Positions 29,518 to 39,799 of a stretch of DNA of 62,719 nucleotides are shown in pieces. How positions within the stretch are numbered: position 1 is the first letter of the stretch; every line of letters starts with the position of its first letter. The stretch lies in contig NZ_FTNU01000014.1 of assembly GCF_900156515.1 (NCBI RefSeq), positions 1 through 62,719 of the forward strand, in the 5' to 3' direction. This DNA is from Moraxella cuniculi DSM 21768. GTDB lineage: Bacteria > Pseudomonadota > Gammaproteobacteria > Pseudomonadales > Moraxellaceae. Under the pieces are notes generated by a model. That model made no database searches and had not been told where the DNA came from. It saw only the letters and a program-made list of their open reading frames with translations. The translations under genes and the position numbers were made by a program.

Positions 29518-29668
29518 GCCACACCTTTTTTGCTAAGGAAAATAAAATCTCTCACCGTCATTGTACCACAATTTTTCAAAACTGACAGCTAACTGCCAGA
29601 TGCTTTGTTGTGATATTTTGCCCAAATTATCAAATACGCTTGCCAAGTGCTGACAAATTTTATAAAAT

Positions 29669-29682
29669 ACCGACCAGTTGGT
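29669..29682. promoter_or_regulatory. candidate TetR-type operator
   Basis: ACCGACCAGTTGGT, an imperfect inverted repeat in the gpmI-TetR intergenic region, about 170 bases before the TetR gene. It resembles ACCGACnnGTCGGT palindromes bound by several TetR proteins. A closer palindrome (ACCGACCAGTCGGT) occurs inside recD at 9706, so the word can also arise by chance. Confidence 0.3.
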
Positions 29683-29852
29683 TTTATTTGCAATTCTGTC
29701 AATGATGATGGTAATTTTTATGCTTATTTATTTTTATATATTAATAAATAGTTAGTTTTATATAAATAATAAACCACCATCATGATTGATAAAACAAACC
29801 TATAATTTATCACAATCAGCAACACGCCGCCAAACAGTTTAAGGGTAAGATG

Positions 29853-30446
29853 ATGACCGACTTATTGACATTTGACACAGACACAACGCCAAACAACCCC
29901 CAGCCCCAAACAAACAAACGCAAAAATAATCCAGAACAGCTGCGACACGCATTGATTATGGCTGCCAAAAATTTGATGGTGCAAGAAGGCATTGGCAATC
30001 TGTCAATGCAAAAAGTCGCCGACTTGGCAGGGGTGAGTAAAGGCGGATTATTTCATCATTTTAAGAACAAAGATGACTTACTAATTGCAGTAATTGAGCT
30101 TTTTATCGCCCAGCTAAACACCGCCATCATGGCAAAAATCGATGACAATGATGCCAGCAGTGGCAAATTCACCAAAGCCTATCTGCAAGTTGCATTCACC
30201 GATGAGACAATCGGCATTGGCAGCGACTGGTCAGGTCTGATTCGTGCCATCAGTGCTGACGCTCTACTACAGACAAAGTGGCAGGCATGGTTATCGCAAA
30301 AACAGCGACAGTTTGCCGCAACAGATGGTGAACCAAGGCATATCGCCATTGGCTACGCCATTGACGGTGCTTGGCTTGACAACAACAAAGCCCACGACAA
30401 ACAGCACCTTATTACCATCTATCATGAGCTACTTGGGCTACTCTAA
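29853..30446 (+). CDS. TetR-family transcriptional regulator
   Basis: 197 residues. AAGGG lies seven bases before the second of two adjacent ATGs, so 29853 is preferred to 29850. After a 25-residue polar leader, the TetR DNA-binding domain is clear: LRHALIMAAKNLMVQEGIG, LSMQKVADLAGVSKGGLFHH, FKNKDDLLIAVIELF. The C-terminal ligand domain (about 90-197) is of the type often found in repressors of efflux or fatty-acid genes, but the ligand is unknown. It has a 330-base intergenic region to itself with a candidate operator, consistent with autoregulation. Confidence 0.85.
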   Translation: MTDLLTFDTDTTPNNPQPQTNKRKNNPEQLRHALIMAAKNLMVQEGIGNLSMQKVADLAGVSKGGLFHHFKNKDDLLIAVIELFIAQLNTAIMAKIDDNDASSGKFTKAYLQVAFTDETIGIGSDWSGLIRAISADALLQTKWQAWLSQKQRQFAATDGEPRHIAIGYAIDGAWLDNNKAHDKQHLITIYHELLGLL

Positions 30447-30480
30447 CCAAGTCCACACCAGTCGCCACGCCCAGCGAAGC

Positions 30481-31035
30481 CTAGCCAGACAGCGGCACGG
30501 TACACAGCACAACCAGCTCGCCTGACTGATTTATCTGCACGCTGGCAACATCGGCATCAATCGACTGATTCGTCATGGTATCTTGGGCAAAAGCGTGGTA
30601 AATTCGCTGTTTGGCTGGCTCATCTATCTTGCCAAAATTTAGCCGATAGTGTCTGATTAAGTTATTGTTATAAAACGCAAAACTCTTGATTTTGACATTG
30701 GCAAAAGTGGCATTTTTTAGCGGAATGACCACAAAACCATGCCTATCTTTAATCGTGCCATCATACACCACAGATTCACGATAGGCGGGCAATAAATCTC
30801 GGCGGTAGGCTCGTGGCAGGTGGCGATACACGCCATTTTTGGCAGATTTTGCCACCGATGTGGTAACAAAACGACCTGCTGTGGCGGATTTTTCGATGGC
30901 TGTCTGCACCTTATGCGGCGTCAAGCAATCACGCTGCCACTGGCTAAATACAGGCGTCCAATCAGCAGCTTGTGCGGTGCTATCAATGCCAAAAGCCAAT
31001 ATAAGCATCGTCAAGCATTTGTTTGATTTTTTCAT
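30481..31035 (-). CDS. secreted/periplasmic protein of unknown function
   Basis: 184 residues from ATG 31035. The first 23 residues form a signal peptide (KKSNKCLTMLILAFG then TAQA, cleavage before ADW). The mature part starts DWTPVFSQWQRDCLTP and has two cysteines (RDC near the N-terminus and VVLCTVP at the C-terminus) that could form a disulfide. I recognise no domain. It is convergent with the TetR gene and separated from the permease by a terminator, so it is probably transcribed alone. Confidence 0.65.
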   Translation of the reverse strand: MKKSNKCLTMLILAFGIDSTAQAADWTPVFSQWQRDCLTPHKVQTAIEKSATAGRFVTTSVAKSAKNGVYRHLPRAYRRDLLPAYRESVVYDGTIKDRHGFVVIPLKNATFANVKIKSFAFYNNNLIRHYRLNFGKIDEPAKQRIYHAFAQDTMTNQSIDADVASVQINQSGELVVLCTVPLSG

Positions 31036-31155
31036 ATATTTACCATCTGTCAATTTGGATTTGTACCAATAAATCAACCACCAAACCAACATCACAAGTA
31101 CCATCTATAAAATCTTAATAAATTAACACACCAAGCATTGCTGATAATAACAAAA

Positions 31156-31181
31156 ACCCTACTGTTATGCAACAATAGGGT
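31156..31181 (-). terminator. intrinsic terminator after purine permease
   Basis: Minus strand: ACCCTATTGTT, 4-base loop, AACAGTAGGGT (11 bp with one wobble), then TTTTTG. It lies about 20 bases beyond the permease stop. Confidence 0.85.
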
Positions 31182-31201
31182 CTTAACTTGCAAGGCATCA
31201 C

Positions 31202-32515
31202 TTATATCGCATAGCCAAGTGCATAAAATGCCACCAGCACCAGCGCAATCAATACCGTGCCGATATTAAGTTTGCTAAACTCACCTGCCACCACACGACC
31301 AACGGCCAGCGAGGCAAAGCCCAGCATAATGCCTGTAACGATATTTGCCGTCAGCACAATAAATACTGCACAAATCAAACCACTCATCGCACCGACAAAA
31401 TCGTCAAAATCAAGCCTAGCGACATTGCTAAGCATCAATAAGCCCACATACATCAAGGCAGGTGCGGTGGCGTAGCTTGGCACCAAAAAAGCCAGCGGCT
31501 GAAAAAACACCATCAACAAAAACAACACACCAACCACAACTGCTGTCAAGCCTGTCTTGCCGCCAACTGCCGTACCAGCGGCTGATTCGATATACACCGC
31601 CGCTGGTGCTGTGCCAAAAATTCCCGAAAACACGCTGGAAAGCGAGTCTGAAGTCAAAGCACGACCACCGCCGATGATTTGACCGTCCTTATCAAGCAGC
31701 TCAGCCTGTCCTGCCACCGCTCGAATCGTCCCAGTAGCATCAAAAATTGCCGTCATAACCAAAGCAAACACCACAGGCAGGATTGCTGCATTTAACGCCC
31801 CGACAATGTCCAATTGCAAAAACAGCGAATTCTCGCCAAAACTTGGCATTTTTAATAGCATACCATCTGATTTTACCGCAGGGTCTATCACCAAACCAAT
31901 CAGCGTAATGGCGATAATCACCCACAAAATACTGCCCTTGATACGCAATTTTTCAAGCCCGATAATCACCGCCAGCCCAAGCAGCGACAACAGCACAGGC
32001 AAAGAGACAAACTCACCCATCATCACAGGCAGACCTGCGTCATTTTTTACCACCAGCCCCACGCCATTGGCAGCAATCAATAGCAAAAACAGCCCAATGC
32101 CAATGCCAGCACCGTGTGCGATGCTTGATGGCAAATTTCGCAAAATCCACGCACGCACCCCTGTGATGGAAATCACACTAAAGACCACCCCCATCAAAAA
32201 AATCGCCCCCAATGCCACAGGTACGCTCACGCCCTGCCCCAGCACCAAGCTAAACGCCGTGAACGCCGTCAGCGAAATCGCACAGCCAATCGCCATCGGT
32301 ACATTTGCCCACAGCCCAATCAAAATCGAGCCAAGACCTGACACCAAGCAAGTCGCCACAAATACCGACTCTGCATCAAACCCTGCCTGCGATAGCATAT
32401 TTGGCACAACAATCACCGAATACACCATCGCCAAAAAAGTCGTCAAGCCTGCAATTAGCTCTTGGCGAGGATTTGACCCTCTTTCATGAAGTTTAAAATA
32501 AGAATACAAAGACAT
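31202..32515 (-). CDS. NCS2/AzgA-family purine permease
   Basis: 437 residues, about 12-14 membrane helices. N-terminal [20 protein letters not shown] is the conserved opening of the AzgA branch (adenine, guanine or hypoxanthine:H+ symporters). Further conserved blocks: [40 protein letters not shown], and [20 protein letters not shown] near the substrate site. Exact base preference cannot be told from sequence. Single gene with its own terminator. Confidence 0.9.
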   Translation of the reverse strand: MSLYSYFKLHERGSNPRQELIAGLTTFLAMVYSVIVVPNMLSQAGFDAESVFVATCLVSGLGSILIGLWANVPMAIGCAISLTAFTAFSLVLGQGVSVPVALGAIFLMGVVFSVISITGVRAWILRNLPSSIAHGAGIGIGLFLLLIAANGVGLVVKNDAGLPVMMGEFVSLPVLLSLLGLAVIIGLEKLRIKGSILWVIIAITLIGLVIDPAVKSDGMLLKMPSFGENSLFLQLDIVGALNAAILPVVFALVMTAIFDATGTIRAVAGQAELLDKDGQIIGGGRALTSDSLSSVFSGIFGTAPAAVYIESAAGTAVGGKTGLTAVVVGVLFLLMVFFQPLAFLVPSYATAPALMYVGLLMLSNVARLDFDDFVGAMSGLICAVFIVLTANIVTGIMLGFASLAVGRVVAGEFSKLNIGTVLIALVLVAFYALGYAI

Positions 32516-32758
32516 AAAATACCCAAATTACCAACCGCAGTCAGCGTATCATGTTAGCAAAACAGCCGAATCAACATGGTCAAACGGCCAGAAAATGGCT
32601 AATTTTAACGCAAAGCAGACAATTAAGCCAAACAAAAATTTGCACATGGGTAAAATTTTGCCAATTTTGTGCAAGAATTCAGCAAAAATTGCCATTTGGG
32701 GTGATTTTTCTGTATTTTTTGGTAAAATAGCCACAGATCACAACATAGGAATTTCCCC

Positions 32759-33247
32759 ATGTCAAAAAACAGCAACGAAGCGATTGCATTGCCAGATTTT
32801 GCGGTAGATTTGGTACAAGCCGATGGCACAGCCAGCCAAATCCGCCTAAGCGACACTGCCAATCATGGCTTGATTTTGTACTTTTATCCAAAAGACAATA
32901 CGCAAGGGTGCAGCGTGCAGGCGGTGGATTTTAGCCAGTCGCTTGATGACTTTACTGCTTTGGGTTATCGCATTATCGGCGTATCACGAGATGGTATCAA
33001 ATCACACCAAAATTTCATCAACAAAAAACAGCTAAGCATCGACCTTATCAGCGACACAGACGAAAAATTATGCCATCACTACGATGTCATCAAAGAAAAA
33101 ATGATGTATGGCAAGATGCATTTGGGCGTGGTGCGTTCAACTTTTGTTTATGACAATGCTGGCAAAATGATTGGCAGTTTTCGTAATGTTAAGGCAAAAG
33201 ATCATGCCGAATTTTTGTTAGATTTTCTAAAAAATCAAGCCATCTAA
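32759..33247 (+). CDS. bcp: thioredoxin-dependent peroxiredoxin, Bcp/PrxQ type
   Basis: 162 residues. Reduces hydrogen peroxide and organic peroxides. The active-site motif YPKDNTQGCS matches PxxxTxxC with peroxidatic Cys51. The usual PrxQ/Bcp resolving cysteine five residues later is Val56 here (CSVQAVDF), so it must act as a 1-Cys enzyme or use the only other cysteine, in EKLCHHYD (about residue 104). RSTFVYDNAGKM is the conserved Arg loop. An AGGA lies about six bases upstream of the ATG. The next gene follows after six bases, so they share a transcript. Confidence 0.9.
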   Translation: MSKNSNEAIALPDFAVDLVQADGTASQIRLSDTANHGLILYFYPKDNTQGCSVQAVDFSQSLDDFTALGYRIIGVSRDGIKSHQNFINKKQLSIDLISDTDEKLCHHYDVIKEKMMYGKMHLGVVRSTFVYDNAGKMIGSFRNVKAKDHAEFLLDFLKNQAI

Positions 33248-33253
33248 TCGATA

Positions 33254-34429
33254 ATGAAAGTCCTGCAATTATCCTCATCGCTCAAGCATGATGAAGCCGA
33301 GCGAGGCATTTATGCAATCTCGCACGCTCTTATCAAGTCCTCAGATGAGTCGATTATCATTGGCTGTGCTGACGAAGATAGCGATCTGGTGGTGCGGCTG
33401 ACACGAGACGGTGCTATTTATCATCGCCTGCCCATGCCAAAAAAAAGCTGGTGGGCTTTGGTGCATATTTTCTCACTCAGACAAATCATCAAACAGCACA
33501 AACCCGATGTAATCCATGTTCATTCACGCACCCCTGCTTGGGTGCTGCACTGGGCATTGCGTCCTTATCCTGCCGCCAATAGACCAAAGATTGTCGCCAG
33601 TTTATACGGTTTTTATCCGCTCAATTCTTATTCAAAAGCCCTGTTTGATGCTGATGTTCTTATCGCCGCTTCAAGCAGTATCAAAAAGCATTTTGATAAG
33701 ATTTTTGCAAAAATAAAATCAGAAAAACCGCACAAACTTCCCCAATTAGAATGTGTATCTCGTGGCGTTGATATTCGCAAATATCCCTACCGCCACCATT
33801 CATCGGTGCATTGGCTGCAACAAACCTTTGCTCAATTCGCTGAGCTTGAGCATAAAAAATGGCTGGTTTTTCCTACGCCCATTGGTGCAGAATATGGTCA
33901 AGAATGGCTGATTGATATTTTAGGAAACCTACAAGAAAAATTCCCCAACATTCATGCCATCGTTATGGACGACGATCCCAATAATCGCAGCCATCACTGT
34001 GTGGCATATGAAGAATTTATACAGCGACTTCACGCATTGGGGCTTAGTCAGCGGGTTACTTTTGTTGGCAAAAATCCACCTGATATGCGTGAATGGCTAT
34101 CATCGGCAAATCTGGTTTTGGCACTGGCAAACCGCCCAGAGAGCATCGGCATGACCGCCCTGCAGGCAATCCATCTTGGAACGCCAATTATCGGTTGGGC
34201 AAAGGGGGCATTTGCTGATATTTTGGGCGATTTGTATCCACAAGGCTTGGTAAAAGAGCAGACTGCTCAAGCTCTGTGCAAGACGGTCAAATTTCTGCTG
34301 GCCAACCCAATTCGCCCTGCCATGACGCATGATTATGTTGTCGATCAGATGGTTGGGCAGACCATCGCTGTCTATCGCAGACTGCACCAATCAACAAGTG
34401 ATGCCGCCACACCATGTCAGATTTTTTAG
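33254..34429 (+). CDS. GT4-family glycosyltransferase
   Basis: 391 residues with the GT-B two-domain layout. N-terminal acceptor domain: MKVLQLSSSLKHDEAERGIY, KPDVIHVHSRTPAWVLHWAL. C-terminal nucleotide-sugar domain: VTFVGKNPPDMREWLSSANL, ALANRPESIGMTALQAIHLG, TPIIGWAKGAFADIL, with the EX7E-like region RPESIGMTALQA. Probably acts on LOS or another envelope glycan at the cytoplasmic face. It sits six bases after bcp but far from the LOS cluster, so its acceptor is unknown. Confidence 0.85.
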   Translation: MKVLQLSSSLKHDEAERGIYAISHALIKSSDESIIIGCADEDSDLVVRLTRDGAIYHRLPMPKKSWWALVHIFSLRQIIKQHKPDVIHVHSRTPAWVLHWALRPYPAANRPKIVASLYGFYPLNSYSKALFDADVLIAASSSIKKHFDKIFAKIKSEKPHKLPQLECVSRGVDIRKYPYRHHSSVHWLQQTFAQFAELEHKKWLVFPTPIGAEYGQEWLIDILGNLQEKFPNIHAIVMDDDPNNRSHHCVAYEEFIQRLHALGLSQRVTFVGKNPPDMREWLSSANLVLALANRPESIGMTALQAIHLGTPIIGWAKGAFADILGDLYPQGLVKEQTAQALCKTVKFLLANPIRPAMTHDYVVDQMVGQTIAVYRRLHQSTSDAATPCQIF

Positions 34430-34681
34430 TTTAATTGAATAATATCGGGAATTAATGCCAAAATTTGATTTTACTGTGCCAGCATGACAACTTGCCAAGG
34501 TTAAATGCAGCACTTGGCTATTGTGATGTTTTTACACAGGGTGCGTATCAAGTCTGTTAATTAAAACTTATAATATAATAAATTAAATTTAACCAAAATC
34601 AGCATTTTATCACAAAATTTCTTTGTAAATCAAACAATTAGAAATCGCAAGCCAATGGTGATGAGAACAGTATCCCACAAA

Positions 34682-36391
34682 TTAATCACCAACCATCAAA
34701 ATTGACACATCGCCCATTTGTTGCCATCTTTGGTGTGTGGCAATCAGCAAAAGCCCAATATCGCCTGATTTTTGTGCCAAAAGCAAACTCTCCCAAACCA
34801 CCTGACGCGTGGCACTATCCAGACCTGCAAACGGCTCATCTAGCAGCAGCACCGCCTTTGGTGCCAAAAGCAAGCGTGCCAATGCAATACGCCGTGCTTG
34901 ACCGCCAGAGATTGCCATGCCATATTCACCCAGTCGCGTCGCCAATCCCTGTGGCTGGGCGTGCAACCATGGCAACAGTCCGACCTTATCAAGCACTGCA
35001 TACAGTTCATCATCACTGGCACAAGGCTTGCCCAGTCGCAAATTATCCGCCAGCGTCTGATCAAATATATCCACCGTCTGACCCAAAAATCCCAACTGCC
35101 CCCCAAACTCAACCGACTGCCAATCACTCTTGCCCAGCTCGCCCTGAAATATCATCTCGCCTGCAATCAGTGGATATTCACCCGCCAATGTCTGCAACAA
35201 GGTTGATTTGCCAGCACCTGAGGCACCGATGACTAGGCATGGTTTATCACAGCCGATGACGGCATTTAGGTTGCTTGTAGCCATGATGGCTTTGGGGGTT
35301 TTAACAGTGGCGTTTTTTAGTATCATGGCAGGTCTGGTTGTGCCAAGCATTTGCACAGGGGTGCGTGTTGCTTGTGGTTGCTCGGCAAGCAACTGATTTA
35401 GATTATCCCTTGCCATTTGACTGCGACCCAAAGCCAGTGGCTCTGCGACCAAGTTTTGGATAAATTCCGCCAAACCAAAAAAACCAAGCAATATCGCCAA
35501 TGCAATTGCTGGGCTGAATTTGCCATAATCATTGAGCGTATCCAGTGCAAACACTGCCGCAGGCATATTGAATAATGGACCAAGCCCCCACAAAAGCAAT
35601 AGCACAGCCACCATCATGTATAGCCCAATTAATAGCATACTGAGGCGGCGTAACTTATGCGTCTTTAACATTAAGGCAGTATAATCATCGTCCAGCTGCT
35701 GTATGTGTGCAATTTGATCGTCCCATTTTTGCCAAATCAATAACGAGGTCAGTGCTGGCAAGGTATCAAGCAGTTTGGTTTTGCGTTGTTCTGATAGATG
35801 GTTTTCTTGGCGTGCCAAAGCCATGCTAAGTTTAATTGCAACCACAGCCACCAGCATTGATATCACAATCACCAAAAGCACCCACCACAGCGTGGGCAAA
35901 AACCACCACACTGCCACCGCCACCATTGCCACCGCACCGATGGTCATCACCCATGGGCTGATAAGCTTTAGAATAAATTCATTTAAAATATCAATATCTT
36001 TAACCAATCGGTGCATTTTTTGGCTACTGGAATGCCCCTGTAGGCTACGCAAAGATAAAGGAAGGTTTGCCCAAGTGCGAAAGAACTTCATACGCAGCGA
36101 CTTTAACAGACCAAAAACTGCATGGTGAGCAACCATCAAATCACCATAGCGAGACAGTGTACGAATGATGGCAAACATACGAATGATGGCAGCTGGCATC
36201 ATATAATTAAACGCATGATTGCCGACCAACAACAGCCCCGATACTGCCGACATGGTAACAAACCAGCCAGAGGCCATCGACAGCCCCAACACAGACCATA
36301 CGGTAAGTAGTCCAAGTAGCCACGATACAGCCCACATCCAGCATTGATCAGCGATGAGTGTGCGTAATAAAAATGGTGGTCGTTTTTTCAT
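34682..36391 (-). CDS. cydC: ABC exporter of glutathione/cysteine, CydC subunit
   Basis: 569 residues. Six-helix ABC membrane domain (residues about 1-300) followed by the ATPase: Walker A VIGASGAGKSTLLQTLAG, signature AISGGQARRIALARLLL, Walker B AVLLLDEPFAGLD, switch His in IATHQRWQ. With CydD it exports thiols to the periplasm, needed for cytochrome bd assembly and cytochrome c maturation. Located nine bases downstream of cydD. Gene order cydD-cydC and similarity of domain layout support the assignment over a generic exporter. Confidence 0.88.
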   Translation of the reverse strand: MKKRPPFLLRTLIADQCWMWAVSWLLGLLTVWSVLGLSMASGWFVTMSAVSGLLLVGNHAFNYMMPAAIIRMFAIIRTLSRYGDLMVAHHAVFGLLKSLRMKFFRTWANLPLSLRSLQGHSSSQKMHRLVKDIDILNEFILKLISPWVMTIGAVAMVAVAVWWFLPTLWWVLLVIVISMLVAVVAIKLSMALARQENHLSEQRKTKLLDTLPALTSLLIWQKWDDQIAHIQQLDDDYTALMLKTHKLRRLSMLLIGLYMMVAVLLLLWGLGPLFNMPAAVFALDTLNDYGKFSPAIALAILLGFFGLAEFIQNLVAEPLALGRSQMARDNLNQLLAEQPQATRTPVQMLGTTRPAMILKNATVKTPKAIMATSNLNAVIGCDKPCLVIGASGAGKSTLLQTLAGEYPLIAGEMIFQGELGKSDWQSVEFGGQLGFLGQTVDIFDQTLADNLRLGKPCASDDELYAVLDKVGLLPWLHAQPQGLATRLGEYGMAISGGQARRIALARLLLAPKAVLLLDEPFAGLDSATRQVVWESLLLAQKSGDIGLLLIATHQRWQQMGDVSILMVGD

Positions 36392-36400
36392 ATAACACCC

Positions 36401-38170
36401 CTACAGCCGACAAACCGCATCAAAAGCGGCTGTTGTTTGCTCATGGCTGATCCAAATTACCGTTTTATTTGTAGCTAAGCGGTGCAATAATGCACAAATC
36501 TCTTGTGAAGTTGCTAAGTCCAAATGCTCTGTTGGCTCATCAAGCAGCCAGATTTTGGCATCTTGGAGCAACAACTGGGCAATGGCAAGCCGATGTGCCT
36601 GACCGCCAGACAGACCACCGCCACGCTCTGATAATTGCGTTGCCAAGCCATCAGGCAGCTTATCAATCAGCGACCACAGTCCAACGGCTTTTAGCACCGT
36701 GATAAGCTCAGCATCGGTTGCGTTTTGCTTGGCTAGGCGTAGATTGTCAGCAATGCTAATGGGCAGCAAGGCAGGCGTTTGGGCAAGATAGCCAAATTGA
36801 TGACGCAAATATGCCAAATCCAGCTGATGATAAGCATAACTTTGGTGTTCATCATAAATCTCAATATCGCCCGTATACTGCCCAAAGCCAAGCAAAATCT
36901 GCAACAAACTGGACTTGCCAGCACCACTTTCACCTTGCAATAAAGTCGTCTTGCCTGCTATAAATTCCAGTGTTGTTGGCGATAGGCGAATGCGACCATC
37001 ATCACCAAATGCTGCCACTTTTGTCAAGCGAAAGCCTGCCGCACCCACCAAGTCCACCTGCTGCTTACCTGCTTGTACACTTTGAAAATTCATCATGTCC
37101 ATCATCGCTTTGGCCGCCGCCATCGCCTGCCCCTTGACATGATACTCCGCACCCAATCGGCGAAGCGGTGCATAAAATTCTGGTACCAACAGCAAAATCA
37201 GCAATGCTGTGCTGTAGCTGGTTATCAGCACATTTGGTTGCCAAGGCAAAATACCAATCAAGCCAAAACCCAAATACACCGCCACCAATGCTATCGACAA
37301 GGCGGACAAAAACTCAAGCACGGCACTGTTTAAAAAAGCAATTTTTAGCACCGACATGGTTTTTTTGCGATAAGTTTCGGCACTGTTATCAATATCTGCC
37401 ACGGCAATATCCACCGCAGACAAGCGAGACAGCGTATTCACCCCACGAATCCAATCTAAGAACCTACCGCCAAGCTGTGCCATTGCGTCCATTTGCTCAC
37501 GGCTCTTACGCGAGGTTGCCGTGCCAATAATCACCATAAAAATCGGCACAAGCGGTGCGGTTGCCAGCAAAATCATCGCAGCCATTGGGCTAAAAAATGC
37601 AATAAAAATCGCCAACAAAATCGGGGTGCTGACCGCAGTGTTTTTTTGCACCGCAAAGCGTGCATAGCCAAACAAATGCTCAGGCTCATCGATGATTTTA
37701 TTGGCAATGACGCCATCAGAACCAAAAAATCGTCTCGCCACCCCCATATCACCAAGCCGATTGAGCAAATCGGCACGCACCTGAGTTACCACCTGCATAC
37801 CTGCCTGAGTCAATATCACATCACGCAGATAGCCCACTGCCACTTTAAGCAGCATTGCCAATGCCAGCACTGCCACGCACAGCCAAGTCGGCATCCAAAC
37901 AGCAGCCTCTTGCCACTGCAAAGATGCCGATGGGATAAACGCAGCCAGCCACCTGTCAAAAATCAACGACAAAACCCACGCCTGCACCATCAATAAAACA
38001 ACAGAGGCGACATCACACAGCCACGCAAGGTGCAACGAGCGTTTGACAGGCCCAAAGGCAGATTTTAAAAAATTATTAGCAGCAATATCAGCCTGAGAGC
38101 GGCCTCGTCGCTTTGTTTTTGAGGTTGCAGCTTTGTTGGCAACTTGTGCGGTGGTATCTGATGGGGACAT
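36401..38170 (-). CDS. cydD: ABC exporter of glutathione/cysteine, CydD subunit
   Basis: 589 residues. A polar, basic N-terminal extension of about 40 residues (SKTKRRGRSQADIAANNFL) precedes the membrane domain, which carries the CydD-like segments WLCDVASVVLLMVQAWVLS and VAVYLGFGLIG. ATPase: Walker A LQGESGAGKSSLLQILLG, signature GGGLSGGQAHRLAIAQLLL, Walker B IWLLDEPTEHLD, switch His in WISHEQ. First gene of the cydDC operon. No cydAB genes are in the window. Confidence 0.88.
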   Translation of the reverse strand: MSPSDTTAQVANKAATSKTKRRGRSQADIAANNFLKSAFGPVKRSLHLAWLCDVASVVLLMVQAWVLSLIFDRWLAAFIPSASLQWQEAAVWMPTWLCVAVLALAMLLKVAVGYLRDVILTQAGMQVVTQVRADLLNRLGDMGVARRFFGSDGVIANKIIDEPEHLFGYARFAVQKNTAVSTPILLAIFIAFFSPMAAMILLATAPLVPIFMVIIGTATSRKSREQMDAMAQLGGRFLDWIRGVNTLSRLSAVDIAVADIDNSAETYRKKTMSVLKIAFLNSAVLEFLSALSIALVAVYLGFGLIGILPWQPNVLITSYSTALLILLLVPEFYAPLRRLGAEYHVKGQAMAAAKAMMDMMNFQSVQAGKQQVDLVGAAGFRLTKVAAFGDDGRIRLSPTTLEFIAGKTTLLQGESGAGKSSLLQILLGFGQYTGDIEIYDEHQSYAYHQLDLAYLRHQFGYLAQTPALLPISIADNLRLAKQNATDAELITVLKAVGLWSLIDKLPDGLATQLSERGGGLSGGQAHRLAIAQLLLQDAKIWLLDEPTEHLDLATSQEICALLHRLATNKTVIWISHEQTTAAFDAVCRL

Positions 38171-38235
38171 AGGTTGATAATTTTTGAGGATAATATGCTA
38201 TTATCGCCAAATTGTGGCTTTTTTTCAACCGAAAA

Positions 38236-38255
38236 CACCGCCAAATTTGGCGGTG
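38236..38255 (-). terminator. intrinsic terminator after fumC
   Basis: Perfect inverted repeat CACCGCCAAA/TTTGGCGGTG just past the fumC stop, followed on the minus strand by TTTTCGGTTGAAAAA. The T run is short, so it may terminate only moderately well before cydD. Confidence 0.65.
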
Positions 38256-38267
38256 CTAACAAGAGAG

Positions 38268-39656
38268 CTAGTTTGGAGCAATCATTTGTTCAGGTTTGAC
38301 AATCTCATCAAATTGCTGCTCGGTCAATAAGCCAAGCTGAGCAGCAGTTTGTTTTAGCGATTGGTTGTTCTGATAGGCAGTTTTGGCAACTTTTGCTGCA
38401 TTTTCATAACCAATATGGCGATTTAATGCAGTAACCAACATCAAAGAATGCTGAAGATAGTAGTTAATCTTTTCATGATTTGGCAAGATGCCTACTGCAC
38501 AATGCTCATCAAAGCTCGCCACCGCATCGGCAAGCAGACGGATTGATTGTAACAAATTATAGCCAATCACAGGCATATAGACATTTAGCTCAAAGTTGCC
38601 TGACGCACCTGACAGTGTTATCGTGGTATCATTGCCAATTACCTGTGCAACCACCATCGTCATCGCCTCGCACTGAGTTGGATTAACCTTGCCAGGCATG
38701 ATAGACGAACCTGGCTCATTTTCGGGAATATACAGCTCACCCAAGCCACAACGAGGGCCAGACGCCAGCCAGCGAATGTCATTGGCGATTTTATTTAGGC
38801 TGACTGCCAGCGTCTTTAATGCCCCAGAGGCAAAAACTTCGGCATCTCGTGTTGCCAATGCCTCAAATTTATTGGGTGCGGTAACAAAGTCAAAACCTGT
38901 CAAATCCGCCAATGTAGAGGCGGCAGTCTTGGCATAATCTGGGTGGCTATTTAGCCCTGTGCCGACAGCCGTACCACCCAAAGGCAATTGATACAAGCCC
39001 TCCAGTGCTTGCTCAATACGCTTCCGTGCATAATCCAGCTGAGACACATAGCCGCTAAATTCCTGCCCCAGCGTCAAAGGTGTTGCATCTTGCAGGTGCG
39101 TGCGTCCGATTTTGATAATATCAGCAAACTCATCGCTTTTTTGTTGCAAAGTATCTTTAAGCCGACTGACAGCTGGTAGCAGTTTTTGCTTAATCTCACA
39201 AACAGCAGCAACACGAATGGCGGTTGGGAAGCTGTCATTGGTTGATTGTGCATGATTGACATGATCATTGGGGTGAATCGGCTGATAGCTACCTTTGGGC
39301 GAACCTGCCAGCTCATTGGCACGATTGGCGATAACTTCGTTGATATTCATGTTTGATTGCGTGCCTGAACCTGTCTGCCATACCACCAGCGGAAACTGCC
39401 CCTGTAACTTGCCTGCAAGTATCTCATCACAGGCTTGCACAATCAGCTCCGCTTTGTCTTTGGGCAAGCGACCCAATTGAGCATTGCTAAGTGCGGCAGC
39501 TTTTTTGACCAATGCCATTGCAGTAATCAATGGAGCAGGCAGAGTCTCGCCACCAATCTTAAAGTTCTGGCGACTGCGTTCTGTTTGTGCTCCCCAGTAC
39601 GCTTCGGCAGGTACGGCAATCTCACCCATGGTGTCTCGTTCTATGCGTGTTGTCAT
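38268..39656 (-). CDS. fumC: class II fumarate hydratase
   Basis: 462 residues. Iron-independent fumarase of the TCA cycle, reversible hydration of fumarate to malate. Conserved blocks: [20 protein letters not shown] at the N-terminus, [39 protein letters not shown] (catalytic region with His), [20 protein letters not shown], and the signature [16 protein letters not shown]. Distinguished from argininosuccinate lyase and aspartase by these segments and length. Monocistronic with its own terminator. Confidence 0.96.
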   Translation of the reverse strand: MTTRIERDTMGEIAVPAEAYWGAQTERSRQNFKIGGETLPAPLITAMALVKKAAALSNAQLGRLPKDKAELIVQACDEILAGKLQGQFPLVVWQTGSGTQSNMNINEVIANRANELAGSPKGSYQPIHPNDHVNHAQSTNDSFPTAIRVAAVCEIKQKLLPAVSRLKDTLQQKSDEFADIIKIGRTHLQDATPLTLGQEFSGYVSQLDYARKRIEQALEGLYQLPLGGTAVGTGLNSHPDYAKTAASTLADLTGFDFVTAPNKFEALATRDAEVFASGALKTLAVSLNKIANDIRWLASGPRCGLGELYIPENEPGSSIMPGKVNPTQCEAMTMVVAQVIGNDTTITLSGASGNFELNVYMPVIGYNLLQSIRLLADAVASFDEHCAVGILPNHEKINYYLQHSLMLVTALNRHIGYENAAKVAKTAYQNNQSLKQTAAQLGLLTEQQFDEIVKPEQMIAPN

Positions 39657-39799
39657 AACGACCCCTTTATTAAGTTAATTTTTATCACAATCATGACATT
39701 ATGGTTGGTAAAATAGCAAATTTATGATACGCTAATCACAGTCAGCATAACACAATGCACAATCAATTTCAATAGTTAATAATAATCATTATCATAAAT

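Noticed and set aside
31806-32489. 227-residue plus-strand open frame
   Set aside because: Antisense to the purine permease; rich in Pro, Thr and Ser as expected from a complementary strand of a membrane protein.
37549-37557. ACAAGCGGT in cydD as evidence of transfer
   Set aside because: A single core word without the extended consensus and in a gene of normal composition is compatible with chance; the same holds for the one in rpe near 42698.
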